43,819 nucleotides of DNA from Arenimonas sp. (GCF_022842045.1 NZ_JALHQI010000020.1:1-43819); one strand, 5' to 3'; counted from the first letter of the stretch, positions 7,659 through 15,742 are shown. Notes: generated by a model from the sequence alone, not told the origin. Numbers and translations: made by a program.

Positions 7659-7774
7659 GCTCTCCCCTAGCGCGCAGAGCGAACAGTAGAATTTGCGTCT
7701 GCTGGTGCTCGTTAAGAGGCAGCTTAGCAAGTGAACTCGAGTTCCCAGCATTTGGTGGACAGTTGACCGGCGAC

Positions 7775-8394
7775 TGGACCGCCCAGCCTTCTGTAGACAC
7801 TCAGAGGTCGCTCAGCGCATAGCGCCGTTCAAACGGCGCAGGGGACAGGTCGCCAGCAGAACCATTCCGGCGAACTGGGTTGGAGAAAATTTCGATGTAG
7901 TCGAATACGTCGGATCGTGCCGCCTCCCGGGTCCGTTAGATCCGCCGCTTGATCCGTTCCTTCTTGAGCACGCTGAAGAAGCTCTCGGCAACCGAGTTGT
8001 CGTGGCAGTTTTCTCGACGGCTCATGCTGGGAACCATCCGATGCGTTCTCAGGAACGACTGCCAGTCGCTGCTGGTGAACTGGCTGCCCTGGTCGGAGTG
8101 GATCATCAGTCCGGTCGGCCGCTTGCGCTTCCACACCGCGGCAACCAGCGCCTGCAGGACCAGGTCGGCGGTCATTGTCGACTGCGTTGCCCAGCCGACG
8201 ATCTGGCGCGAGTACAGGTCCATGACGGCGGCCAGGAACAGCCACCCTCCGTAGGTCCGGATGTAGGTGATGTACGTCACCCAGACGCGGTTTGGCGCTT
8301 CCGGTGCGAAGTCGCGATCGAGCACGTTATCGACGAGTCCGATCGGGCGACCGCGATGGCGGGGCTTGCTGCCGTAGCCAACTTCGGCCCGGCG
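7775..8394 (-). mobile_element. Remnant of a second IS3-family element (IS51/IS407-like end)
   Basis: One terminus is preserved: TGGACCGCCCAGCC, starting at 7775, resembles the TGAACCGCCCC inverted repeats that I associate with the IS51/IS407 groups. It lies 26 bp beyond the end of a degraded orfB. The other end, orfA and the first third of orfB are missing. Confidence 0.65.
7801..8394 (-). pseudogene. Degraded IS3-family OrfB transposase
   Basis: Recognisable from VGYGSKPRHRGRPIG near 8390 down to FERRYALSDL and TGA at 7801-7803. Three defects are visible. The N-terminal ~90 residues and start codon are gone. The first catalytic Asp of the usual WVTDITYIRT is Tyr (WVTYITYIRT). An in-frame TAA at 7936-7938 replaces the residue after KERIKRRI. 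The other catalytic residues are kept (MIHSDQGSQF, VAESFFSVLKKE). The last part continues in the same frame (REAARSDVFDYIEIFSNP). It cannot encode an active transposase. Confidence 0.85.
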
Positions 8395-8395
8395 G

Positions 8396-8812
8396 TGCCA
8401 GCCAGCTGCCTCGCCAACGCTTCCGCATGGCCCAGCTGCTGCTGCGTCGCCTCTACCGCGGCCAGCGGCTCGGCCAGCCCGCCCTCCCCGCCCGTCCGCC
8501 CTCCCCGCCCGACGGCCGGCACAGCTTCTGGCGCAGCCCGTCGGCCAGACGCTCGAGGGTGCGGCCATGGACTTGGGGGTCCATGAGGAGACGGGAGAGG
8601 TCTATGCGGCGCACAACCGCAGGATACGGGCTCGCGGCTCAGGGGCTGAGACCAAGCTGGACGGTACATCCCAAGAATCTCGGGGACGGCTGCGACGCTC
8701 CTACCTGAACGTTCATCGGCCCCTAGCCCCGTTCATCGGCCGGTTGTATTGCCCCGCCCCGTATGGTGTATATACAATCTCTGACCTCTCGACGAGCCGC
8801 CAGCAAAAATCG
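8396..8812. other. Gene-free GC-rich stretch upstream of the TA-like pair
   Basis: No convincing gene is seen on either strand. The first ~200 bp are very GC-rich and give only low-complexity Ala/Arg/Gly frames. At 8710-8721 and 8730-8741 there is a 12-bp direct repeat, CGTTCATCGGCC, with 20-bp periodicity. The last part holds the promoter and operator described at 8744-8777. Confidence 0.5.
8744..8777 (+). promoter_or_regulatory. Promoter and palindromic operator of the TA-like pair
   Basis: TTGTAT at 8744-8749 can act as a -35, with TGTATA (8767-8772, 17-bp spacer) or TATATA (8769-8774) as -10. The same bases form inverted repeats: TTGTAT with ATACAA (8772-8777) and the perfect palindrome GTATATAC at 8768-8775. 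Overlap of promoter and palindrome fits autorepression, which is usual for toxin-antitoxin operons. Confidence 0.5.
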
Positions 8813-9109
8813 ATGAAGGACTTCAAGATCAGTTCCCGCGTACTGGAGAAGCTGCAATCGCGGCACCAAGTTACGCGTGAAGAGGTTTTGCAGGCCTTCA
8901 TGAACCGAGAAGGCCCCCTACTTACAGACAACCGACTGGATCACCGGACCGATCCGCCGACGATCTGGTTCTGCGCGCCCACCGATCGCGGACGGCTTTT
9001 GAAGGTAATTTTCGTTGAGCGCGACGAACACTTCGAGATCAAGTCTGCGTACGAGCCAACGGATGGTTCGGATCGACTGTATGAGCGCATTCGCGCTAAG
9101 AAGAAGTGA
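8813..9109 (+). CDS. Small toxin-like protein of an island TA-like pair
   Basis: A 98-residue protein starting at the ATG at 8813 (MKDFKISSRVLEKLQSRHQV). The central block FMNREGPLLTDNRLDHRTDPP, followed by TIWFCAPTDRGRLLKVIF and IKSAYEPTD, resembles a family often labelled ADP-ribosyl-(dinitrogen reductase) hydrolase. In my recollection its members are BrnT/RelE-sized proteins paired with a small DNA-binding partner; the enzymatic name is probably misleading. The compact size, basic C-terminus (RIRAKKK), palindromic promoter and downstream RHH-like gene suggest a type II toxin. Toxicity is inference. Confidence 0.6.
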   Translation: MKDFKISSRVLEKLQSRHQVTREEVLQAFMNREGPLLTDNRLDHRTDPPTIWFCAPTDRGRLLKVIFVERDEHFEIKSAYEPTDGSDRLYERIRAKKK

Positions 9110-9152
9110 TCGAAAGTTCCACCATGTTTGTGTGTCCACCCCGGAGAGGAAG

Positions 9153-9503
9153 ATGACAATGACGCCGAAAATCGTTCAAGAGGAAAAGTGCCTCTGGGAG
9201 AGCGGCGAACTGGGAAACAGCGAAGAGCATGCCGTGGTCCTGGGTGCCGAAAAATCCCGTGAAGTGGATGATGCGCTGGCTATGCACATGATTTCGATCA
9301 GGCTGCCAAAGAGCTTGATTGAAGACCTCAAGGTGATTGCCAAACGCGAGGGGCTCGGCTATCAGCCGCTGATTCGGCGCGTGCTTCAGCGTTTCAGCGA
9401 AGCCGAGTTTAAGTCGATCGCTGCGGAGATGCTCGTACGCGAACAACCGAGTGCGCAGCCGGACAAGGCCCAGGCTGAAGACAAGAAGCGGGTCGCCTGC
9501 TGA
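9153..9503 (+). CDS. RHH-like antitoxin candidate
   Basis: A 116-residue protein starting at the ATG at 9153 after GGAGAGGA. The central part, ALAMHMISIRLPKSLIEDLK then VIAKREGLGYQPLIRRVLQR, has the beta-strand-plus-two-helices pattern of a ribbon-helix-helix (CopG/BrnA-type) DNA-binding domain, with ISIRLPKS as the strand. The N-terminal ~45 residues are acidic (EEKCLWESGELGNSEEH) and could wrap the toxin. It lies 43 nt after the toxin-like gene, same strand. A toxin-first order with a palindromic operator is consistent with BrnT-BrnA-like modules. The pairing is inferred. Confidence 0.6.
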   Translation: MTMTPKIVQEEKCLWESGELGNSEEHAVVLGAEKSREVDDALAMHMISIRLPKSLIEDLKVIAKREGLGYQPLIRRVLQRFSEAEFKSIAAEMLVREQPSAQPDKAQAEDKKRVAC

Positions 9504-9516
9504 TTCGCAATGGTGG

Positions 9517-9538
9517 CAGGGGTACTTTTGGGGGTACG
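9517..9538. repeat. GGGGTAC repeats, probable integrase arm sites (right)
   Basis: AGGGGTAC (9518-9525) and TGGGGGTACG (9529-9538) match the repeat at 3543-3573 inside the left end. They lie 60-80 bp inside attR, in the same orientation as the left copies. This supports a role in recombination. Confidence 0.5.
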
Positions 9539-9598
9539 CGCTAGCTGCACCCGGCTGAAACCCGCGCAGTACGGGCCTCTGGGACGGCTTTTTGAGGG

Positions 9599-9613
9599 CC
9601 CCCACCTCCACCA
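9599..9613 (+). other. attR: attR (15-bp att repeat)
   Basis: CCCCCACCTCCACCA is identical to the ssrA 3' end at 3402-3416. It marks the right junction of the island. Host DNA resumes directly after it with a strong hairpin. Confidence 0.88.
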
Positions 9614-9616
9614 AAC

Positions 9617-9648
9617 ACGACAACGCCGCCCTAGGGCGGCGTTGTCGT
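9617..9648. terminator. Strong hairpin outside attR, probable ancestral ssrA terminator
   Basis: A perfect 15-bp stem, ACGACAACGCCGCCC (9617-9631) with GGGCGGCGTTGTCGT (9634-9648), followed by TTTGTG. It starts 4 bp after the att copy, the position expected of the original tmRNA terminator before integration. It now also lies 19 bp after the minus-strand gene end at 9668 and can terminate that gene. Confidence 0.85.
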
Positions 9649-9667
9649 TTGTGCCTCCGGCGGAACG

Positions 9668-10222
9668 TCAGTCCGCGGGCGAAGCCTCGGCGGACGGCCC
9701 GGCATCCGCAGACGGGCCGGCGCTGGCGGCGGCGTCGCCCTCGCCCGCCGGCGCGTCGCCCAGGTAGGCGGCGGCACTGGCGCTGGCGGCATCCACCGCG
9801 GCCTTGGCGGCCATCAGGGTTTCCTGGCTGGCGGTGATGTCGGCCTCGGCGGCCTGGATCTCGCCGCGGACGGCATTGACGGCAGCCGAAGCGGACTCGG
9901 CCAGCTTGCGGTCGCGGTCGACCTGGTTGCGGGTGAGGCGGCCACGGGCGGCGGCGGCTTCGGTGCGGGCCAGCTTTTGCTCGGCCTCGTCGCGGGCCTG
10001 CTCGGCGGCGTCGAGGTTGGCGCGGGCGGCGGCGAGCTGTTCCTTGCCGCGGGCCAGGGCCGCCTTGGCGGCGGCCACGGCGGTGGCGGCCTCCTGCAGC
10101 TGCGCCTGCACCCGGGCCAGGTCCTCGGGGGACCGCGCCGGCGACTGCGCCTGGCCGGCACCGGCGCACAGCGCCAGCACCAGGATGAGTGCGGCCGAAC
10201 GCCGCGTCGAATTCTTGTCCAA
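9668..10222 (-). CDS. Ala-rich periplasmic coiled-coil protein
   Basis: A 184-residue protein starting with TTG at 10222 (GGAGTAGGGGC upstream; no other start precedes it in frame). An N-terminal signal peptide is evident (STRRSAALILVLALCAGAGQAQ), followed by ~115 residues of almost uninterrupted Ala/Glu/Lys/Arg heptads (for example LARVQAQLQEAATAVAAAKA and NLDAAEQARDEAEQKLAR), then a low-complexity Ala/Gly/Ser/Pro tail. It is likely an elongated periplasmic helical protein. No enzymatic motif is present and the function is unknown. It is the last gene of the minus-strand polyamine group, 88 bp after the aldehyde dehydrogenase, and may be independent of it. Confidence 0.75.
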   Translation of the reverse strand: MDKNSTRRSAALILVLALCAGAGQAQSPARSPEDLARVQAQLQEAATAVAAAKAALARGKEQLAAARANLDAAEQARDEAEQKLARTEAAAARGRLTRNQVDRDRKLAESASAAVNAVRGEIQAAEADITASQETLMAAKAAVDAASASAAAYLGDAPAGEGDAAASAGPSADAGPSAEASPAD

Positions 10223-10310
10223 GCCCCTACTCCGGTGAATTGGCAGGTCGCCCCCAACGAACCAAGCCGGTGCCGGGAGTCTAGCCGGTTTTCACGCCGG
10301 CGCGACGGGG

Positions 10311-11669
10311 TCAGTCCACGTACACGGTCTTGATGTTGGTGAACTCGTGCATGCCGTGCTCGGCCAGCTCGCGGCCGAAGCCCGAGGCCTTGGTGCCGCC
10401 GAAGGGCAGCCGCACGTCGCTGCGGACGATGGCGTTGACGAAGCAGGCGCCGGCAACGATTTTCCGGGCCACCGCCTCGCCGCGGTCGCGGTCCTGGGTC
10501 CAGACGCTGGCGCCCAGGCCGAAGGCGGTGTCGTTGGCCATCGCGATCGCCTCGGCCTCGTCCCTGGCCCGCAGGATGCTGGCCACCGGGCCGAACAGCT
10601 CCTGGTCGTAGGCCGGCATGCCGGGCCGGACCTGGTCGAGGATGGAGGCCGGGTAGTGCGTGTCCCCGGCCCCCGGGGAGCAGCCGAGCGCGGCCCGGGC
10701 ACCGGCGGCCAGGCTCGCCTCGACCTGCTTGTGCAATTCGTCGCGCAGGTCGGCGCGGGCCATCGGCGCCAGGCCGGTGGCGTCGTCGTTCGGGTCGCCC
10801 ACCGCGAGCTTCGCGCTGGCCTCGGTGAAGCGGCGCACGAACTCGTCGGCGATCGCCTCGACCACGATGAATCGCTTGGCCGCGATGCAGGTCTGCCCCG
10901 CGTTGCCGAAGCGTGACTGCACCGCGGCCGGCACCGCCTTGTCGAGATCGGCGTCGGCCAGCACCACGAAGGGATCGCTGCCGCCGAGCTCGAGCACGCA
11001 CTTCTTGAGGTGCTGGCCGGCGGTGGCCGCCACCGAGCGCCCGGCCCGCTCGCTGCCGGTCAGGCTGACGGCCTTCACCCGCGGGTCGCCGATCACCCCG
11101 GCCGCCTGGTCGTTGTCGATGTGCAGCACGCCGAAGACCCCCTGGGGAATGCCGGCGTCGTCCAGCACGGCCTTGATCATGTCGGCGCACTGCGGAACGT
11201 TGGTGGCGTGCTTGAGCAGGGCCACGTTGCCCGCCATCAGGCAGGGCGCCAGGAAGCGGAACACCTGCCAGACCGGGAAGTTCCAGGGCATCACCGCCAG
11301 CACCGGGCCGATCGGTTCGTAAACGACGAAGCTGCGCTTGGCCTCGGTGCGTACCGAGGTGTCTTCCAGGTAGCGGGCGGCGTGGTCGGCGTAGTAGTCG
11401 CAAGCGGCCGCCGACTTCTCGATCTCGGTGAGCGCCTCGCGCCGCAGCTTGCCCATCTCGGCCGTCATCACGGTGGCGATGGCCTCCCGGTGGGTGCGCA
11501 TGACGGCGGCCACCTTGCGCAGGCCCTCGCCGCGGCGCGCCACGCCCAGCCGCGCCCAGCCCGGGAAGGCCTTGTCCGCCGCGGCCAGCACGCGCTCCAT
11601 TTCCGCGGCCGACTGCTTGGCGTGCCGGCGAACCTCGCCGGTCCAGGGGTCGCGGTTCTCGACGCTCAT
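10311..11669 (-). CDS. sad: Sad/YneI-type NAD(P)-dependent succinate-semialdehyde dehydrogenase
   Basis: A 452-residue aldehyde dehydrogenase, short at the N-terminus as is typical of Sad (YneI). It has the oxyanion region VMPWNFPVWQ, the catalytic base E227 (VLELGGSDPF) and nucleophile C261 (NAGQTCIAAKRF), and ends DVRLPFGGTKASGFGRELA then FTNIKTVYVD. It would oxidise succinate semialdehyde (or a similar amino-aldehyde product) to succinate, the last step of GABA use. It follows potI by 4 nt and so belongs to the putrescine operon. Exact substrate cannot be read from the motifs. Confidence 0.85.
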   Translation of the reverse strand: MSVENRDPWTGEVRRHAKQSAAEMERVLAAADKAFPGWARLGVARRGEGLRKVAAVMRTHREAIATVMTAEMGKLRREALTEIEKSAAACDYYADHAARYLEDTSVRTEAKRSFVVYEPIGPVLAVMPWNFPVWQVFRFLAPCLMAGNVALLKHATNVPQCADMIKAVLDDAGIPQGVFGVLHIDNDQAAGVIGDPRVKAVSLTGSERAGRSVAATAGQHLKKCVLELGGSDPFVVLADADLDKAVPAAVQSRFGNAGQTCIAAKRFIVVEAIADEFVRRFTEASAKLAVGDPNDDATGLAPMARADLRDELHKQVEASLAAGARAALGCSPGAGDTHYPASILDQVRPGMPAYDQELFGPVASILRARDEAEAIAMANDTAFGLGASVWTQDRDRGEAVARKIVAGACFVNAIVRSDVRLPFGGTKASGFGRELAEHGMHEFTNIKTVYVD

Positions 11670-11673
11670 GGCC

Positions 11674-12516
11674 TCATCCCTTCTGCAGGGCCAGCTGCAT
11701 GTCGCGCTGGCGTTTCTTGTCCTCGCGGGTCATCACCCACCAGCCGATCACCGCCGCCACCGTGACCGCGAGGATCATCAGCGACGCCAGTGCATTGATC
11801 TTCGGGCTCACGCCCAGCCGCACCGAGGAGAACACCTTCATCGGCAGCGTGGTCGAGGACGGCCCCGATACGAAGCTGGCGATCACCAGGTCGTCCAGCG
11901 ACAGCGTGAATGCCAGCAGCCAGCCCGAAATCAGCGCCGGCGCGATGATCGGCAGCGTGATCACGAAGAAGACCTTGATGCGGTTCGCGCCCAGGTCCAT
12001 CGCCGCCTCCTCCAGCGAGCGGTCCAGCTCGCCCAGCCGCGAGGAAATGACCACGGTGACGAAGGCCATGCAGAAGGTGACGTGGGCGATCCAGATGGTG
12101 AGCATGCCGCGCTGCTCGCCGATGCCGATGATGGGCCCGATCGACACGAACAGCAGCAGGATCGACAGGCCGGTGATCACCTCGGGCATCACCAGCGGCG
12201 CCGTGATAAGGCCGCCGAAGATCGTCTTGCCGGGGAAGTCGCGGAAGCGGGTCATGACCATCGCCGCCAGCGTGCCCAGCACCACCGAGGCGCAGGCGGT
12301 CCAGAACGCGACCTGCACGCTGACCCAGGCCGCATCCATCATCTGCTGGTCGCGGAACAGCTCGACGTACCACTTCACCGAGAAGCCCGACCACACGGTG
12401 ACCAGCCGCGACTCGTTGAACGAATAGACGATCAGGCTGAGGATGGGCGCATAGAGGAAGACGAAGCCCAGCACCAGCATCGCCAGCGTGAACCTGGAGT
12501 TCTTGCCCTGGTTCAT
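11674..12516 (-). CDS. potI: PotI-like inner-membrane permease of a putrescine ABC transporter
   Basis: A 280-residue permease with about six membrane helices, beginning RFTLAMLVLGFVFLYAPILS. The EAA coupling loop is EEAAMDLGANRIKVFFVITL, and the C-terminus is a basic tail (REDKKRQRDMQLALQKG). It contacts the ATPase PotG and forms the channel with PotH. The ATG at 12516 overlaps the potH stop as ATGA (12513-12516), showing translational coupling. It matches the PotI/PotC side of the heterodimer by order and by sequence. Confidence 0.92.
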   Translation of the reverse strand: MNQGKNSRFTLAMLVLGFVFLYAPILSLIVYSFNESRLVTVWSGFSVKWYVELFRDQQMMDAAWVSVQVAFWTACASVVLGTLAAMVMTRFRDFPGKTIFGGLITAPLVMPEVITGLSILLLFVSIGPIIGIGEQRGMLTIWIAHVTFCMAFVTVVISSRLGELDRSLEEAAMDLGANRIKVFFVITLPIIAPALISGWLLAFTLSLDDLVIASFVSGPSSTTLPMKVFSSVRLGVSPKINALASLMILAVTVAAVIGWWVMTREDKKRQRDMQLALQKG

Positions 12517-13430
12517 GACAGGCGCGACTCCAGTTCCTTGGACTGGTAGCGGTGGAAGATGGTGATGGGCACGATCAGCAGCACCAGCATCACGATCGCC
12601 ACCGCCGAGGCCACCGGCCAGTCGCGGTTGTTGAAGAACTCCTGCCACAGCACCCGTCCGATCATCAGCGTGTCGGCGCCGCCCAGCATCTCCGGGATCA
12701 CGAACTCACCCACCACCGGGATCAGCACCAGCATGGCGCCGGCGATGATGCCCGCCTTCGACAGCGGCAGCGTGACCGTGAGGAAGGACTTCCAGGGCCG
12801 GGCGCCCAGGTCGTTGGCCGCCTCGATCAGCCGGTAATCGTGCTTGACCAGGTTGGCGTACAGCGGCAGCACCATGAACGGCAGGTAGGCATAGACGATG
12901 CCGATGTACACCGCCACCGGCGTGTGCAGTATCTGAAGCGGCTGGTCGATCAGCCCCAGGTTCATCAGGAAGTTGTTGAGCAGGCCGTTGTTCTTGAGGA
13001 TGCCGACCCAGGCATAGATGCGGATCAGGAACGAGGTCCAGGACGGCAGGATCACCAACATCAGGGCGATGTTGCGGTTGGCCGGCGACATCCGCGCGAT
13101 GGCATAGGCGATCGGGTAGCCCACCAGCAGGCACAGGAAGGTGGAGATGACCGCGATCTTCAGCGAGCTCAGGTAGGCGTTGACGTAAAGGCTGTCGCGC
13201 ACCAGGTACAGATAGTTGCCGGCGTTCAGCGTGACCTGCAGCTTGTCACCCGCCCAACTGAACAGGTCGGTGTAGGGCGGCATGGCGATGGCGGCGCTGG
13301 CGAAGCTGATCTTCAGCGCGATCGCGAACGGGATGGCAAAGAACAGCAGCATCCACAGGTAAGGCACCGCGATCACCAGCCAGCGCGGACCGGGCATGCG
13401 CTTGCTGATCGAGCGCAGGAACTTGCTCAC
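12513..13430 (-). CDS. potH: PotH-like inner-membrane permease
   Basis: A 305-residue permease. The GTG at 13430 is chosen because it overlaps the potG stop as GTGA (13427-13430), matching the coupling seen at the next junction. It has a first helix WLVIAVPYLWMLLFFAIPFA, a periplasmic loop, five further helices and an EAA loop IEAANDLGARPWKSFLTVTL. It pairs with PotI. The helix YPIAYAIARMSPANRNIALM and the following LPSWTSFLIRIYAWVGILKN are very like the PotH/PotB family. Confidence 0.92.
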   Translation of the reverse strand: MSKFLRSISKRMPGPRWLVIAVPYLWMLLFFAIPFAIALKISFASAAIAMPPYTDLFSWAGDKLQVTLNAGNYLYLVRDSLYVNAYLSSLKIAVISTFLCLLVGYPIAYAIARMSPANRNIALMLVILPSWTSFLIRIYAWVGILKNNGLLNNFLMNLGLIDQPLQILHTPVAVYIGIVYAYLPFMVLPLYANLVKHDYRLIEAANDLGARPWKSFLTVTLPLSKAGIIAGAMLVLIPVVGEFVIPEMLGGADTLMIGRVLWQEFFNNRDWPVASAVAIVMLVLLIVPITIFHRYQSKELESRLS

Positions 13431-14572
13431 GAGGTCAGCACCACGCCGGCCTGGTCGTCCCAGCTCAGCCACACGGCATCGTTCCAGGTGAACTTCTCGC
13501 TGGCCCAGCGCTGGCTGTTGATCATGTTGGCCAGGATCTTGGTGCCCCCGGGCAGGCGCACGTGGAAGACCGAGTGGCTGCCGAAGTAGGCGATCTCCTC
13601 GATGATGCCGTGCACCTTGTTGTGCGGCTGCGCCGGCTCCTCGCTGCTGACCTGGACCTTCTCGGGGCGCAGCGCCAGCGCCACGTCCTGGCCCTCGAAG
13701 CCGGTGACGCCGTGGCCGACGTAGGCCAGGTGCTGCAGCGCCGGGCTGGCGATGGTGATGAAATCCTTCTCGTCGTCCTTGATCTTGCCCTCGATCAGGT
13801 TCACCGAGCCGATGAACTCGGCGGTGAAGCGGCAGCTGGGCTGCTCGTAGATCTCGTCGGGCGTGCCCAGCTGGCGGATCCAGCCGGCGTCCATGATGGC
13901 GATGCGGTGGGCCATCGTCATGGCCTCTTCCTGGTCGTGGGTCACCATCACGCAGGTGACGCCCAGGCGCTCGACGATGTTGACCAGCTCGAGCTGCATC
14001 TGCGAGCGCAGCTTCTTGTCCAGCGCGCCCATCGGCTCGTCGAGCAGCAGCAGCTTCGGGCTCTTGGCCAGCGAGCGCGCCAGCGCCACGCGCTGCTGCT
14101 GGCCGCCGGAGAGCTGGTGCGGCTTGCGCCGCGCGAACTTCTCCATCTGCACCAGCGCCAGCATCTCCTCAACGCGGCGGGCGATGTCGGCCTTGGCCAT
14201 GCCGTCCTGCTTGAGCCCGAAGGCGATGTTCTGCTCGACGCTCATGTGCGGGAACAGCGCGTAGGACTGGAACATCATGTTGATCGGCCGCTCGTACGGC
14301 GGCAGGTCGGTGATGTCCTGGCCGTCCAGCACCACCCGGCCCCGGGTCGGCTTCTCGAAGCCGGCCAGCACCCGCAGCAGGGTGGACTTGCCGCAGCCGG
14401 AGGCCCCCAGCAGGGCGAAGATCTCGCCCTGCCGGATGGTCAGGCTGACGTCGTCGACGGCGACGAAGCCGTCGAACTCCTTGCGCACCGTCTCGATCCG
14501 GAGGTAGTCGTCGGCGCCGAGCTTTTCAAGCCTCGGCGCCCCGGGGGTACCGCCGTTGGGTACTGCTGCCAT
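13427..14572 (-). CDS. potG: PotG-like ATP-binding subunit of the putrescine ABC transporter
   Basis: A 381-residue ATPase. Walker [10 protein letters not shown] is at 56-64, the Q-loop in [15 protein letters not shown], signature LSGGQQQR at 154-161, Walker B LLLLDEP ending at 180, and the switch His212 in VTHDQEEAM. The C-terminal third is a TOBE-type regulatory domain ([14 protein letters not shown]). All catalytic residues are intact. It lies 27 bp after potF and overlaps potH by 4 bp. Together with the GTG-start permease this gives a standard potFGHI order. Confidence 0.94.
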   Translation of the reverse strand: MAAVPNGGTPGAPRLEKLGADDYLRIETVRKEFDGFVAVDDVSLTIRQGEIFALLGASGCGKSTLLRVLAGFEKPTRGRVVLDGQDITDLPPYERPINMMFQSYALFPHMSVEQNIAFGLKQDGMAKADIARRVEEMLALVQMEKFARRKPHQLSGGQQQRVALARSLAKSPKLLLLDEPMGALDKKLRSQMQLELVNIVERLGVTCVMVTHDQEEAMTMAHRIAIMDAGWIRQLGTPDEIYEQPSCRFTAEFIGSVNLIEGKIKDDEKDFITIASPALQHLAYVGHGVTGFEGQDVALALRPEKVQVSSEEPAQPHNKVHGIIEEIAYFGSHSVFHVRLPGGTKILANMINSQRWASEKFTWNDAVWLSWDDQAGVVLTS

Positions 14573-14599
14573 GCGTGGTCTTCCGAAGTGCGGGGCCGC

Positions 14600-15742
14600 T
14601 TACTGGCCGGTCTTGAGCGTGGTCCAGTGACGGGTGAACAGGCGGTCCACCTCCGGTGGCAGCACCGCCAGCGTGAACAGGCCGGCCTTGGCCTCTTCGG
14701 TCGGGTAGATGCCCGGGTCGTTGAGGATGGCCTCGTCCACCATCGGCAGGGCGGCCTGGTTGGCGCTGGCATAGGCGACGTAGTTCTGCACGCCGGCCAT
14801 CACCTCGGGCCGCATCAGGTAGTCGAGGAAGAGGTAGGCGTTGTCGACGTTGCGGGCGCCCTTGGGGATGGCCAGCATGTCGAACCACATCGGCGCGCCT
14901 TCCTTCGGGATCACGTAGCTGATCTCGACGCCTTTGCCGGCCTCTTCGGCGCGGGCCTGGGCCTGGATGATGTCGCCCGACCAGCCGATGGTGACGCAGA
15001 TGTCGCCGTTGGCCAGGTCGTTGATGTACTGCGAGGAGTGGAAGTAGGTGATGCTGGGCCGCAGCTGGGCCAGGCGGTCCACCGCCTTCTGGATCACGGC
15101 TTCGTCGAAGCTGTTGGGCTCCTCGCCCAGGTAACGCAGCACCGGCGGGATGATCTCTGACGGCGTGTCGAGGAAGGCGACGCCGCAGCCCTTGAGCTTG
15201 GCAAGGTTCTCCGGCTCGAACACCAGGGCCCAGCTGTCGACCGGTGCATCCTCGCCCAGCGCCTCGCGCACCTTGGCGACGTTGTAGCCAATGCCGGTGG
15301 TGCCCCACAGGTAGGGGATGGCGTGACCGTTGCCCGGGTCGTTCTGCGCCAGCAGGGCCATGAACTCCGGGTCGAGGTTGGCGTAGTTCGCGAAGCGCGA
15401 CTTGTCGAGCTCCTGGAACACGCCGGCCTGGATCTGGCGAGAAAGGAAGGTGAGCGAGGGCACCACGATGTCATAGCCGGTGTTGCCCGACATCAGCTTG
15501 GCCTCGAGCACCTCGTTCGAGTCGAACACGTCGTAGGTGACCTTGATGCCGGTCTCCTTCTCGAAGTTGGCGATGGTGTCCTCGGCGATGTAGTCCGACC
15601 AGTTATAGACGTTCAGGACCTTGGAGGCCGCGGCAGGCGCCGGCTCGGCGCCGGACTGGGCATCGGTGCCCGCATCGCGGGCGCAGCCGGCGGCTAGGCC
15701 GGCGAGGACAAGTGCGGTGAGTGCGGTCAGTCGGTGCTTCAT
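14600..15742 (-). CDS. potF: PotF-like polyamine-binding lipoprotein
   Basis: A 380-residue periplasmic binding protein. The ATG at 15742 gives a signal peptide with lipobox LAAGC (Cys20), so it is membrane-anchored, unlike soluble E. coli PotF. The mature protein opens with VLNVYNWSDYIAEDTIANFE, the polyamine-binding signature of PotD/PotF, and continues with YDIVVPSLTFLSRQ, ITYFHSSQYINDLANGDICV and VIPKEGAPMWFDMLAIPKGA. Putrescine is the likely ligand from context; spermidine is possible. The 103-bp gap from the aminotransferase gene contains TATGAT (15798-15803 on the minus strand), a possible -10 for an internal promoter. Confidence 0.92.
   Translation of the reverse strand: MKHRLTALTALVLAGLAAGCARDAGTDAQSGAEPAPAAASKVLNVYNWSDYIAEDTIANFEKETGIKVTYDVFDSNEVLEAKLMSGNTGYDIVVPSLTFLSRQIQAGVFQELDKSRFANYANLDPEFMALLAQNDPGNGHAIPYLWGTTGIGYNVAKVREALGEDAPVDSWALVFEPENLAKLKGCGVAFLDTPSEIIPPVLRYLGEEPNSFDEAVIQKAVDRLAQLRPSITYFHSSQYINDLANGDICVTIGWSGDIIQAQARAEEAGKGVEISYVIPKEGAPMWFDMLAIPKGARNVDNAYLFLDYLMRPEVMAGVQNYVAYASANQAALPMVDEAILNDPGIYPTEEAKAGLFTLAVLPPEVDRLFTRHWTTLKTGQ

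Larger units (their letters stand above)
3402..9613. mobile_element. Genomic island integrated in the 3' end of ssrA
   Basis: The 15-bp sequence CCCCCACCTCCACCA from the tmRNA 3' end (3402-3416) is repeated exactly at 9599-9613. Between the copies are a P4-type integrase directly beside ssrA, two low-GC unrecognised genes, an IS3-family element, an IS3-family remnant and a toxin-antitoxin-like pair. Everything outside is high-GC core or metabolic DNA on the host pattern. No replication, transfer or excisionase gene was seen, so the island is probably a small integrative element that may have lost parts through IS insertions. Confidence 0.9.

Noticed and set aside
8396..8568. N-terminal extension of the degraded transposase frame (Arg/Gly/Ala-rich)
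   Set aside because: The sequence has no similarity to OrfB N-termini; it is low-complexity GC-rich DNA joined to a truncated transposase, so it is not part of the gene.
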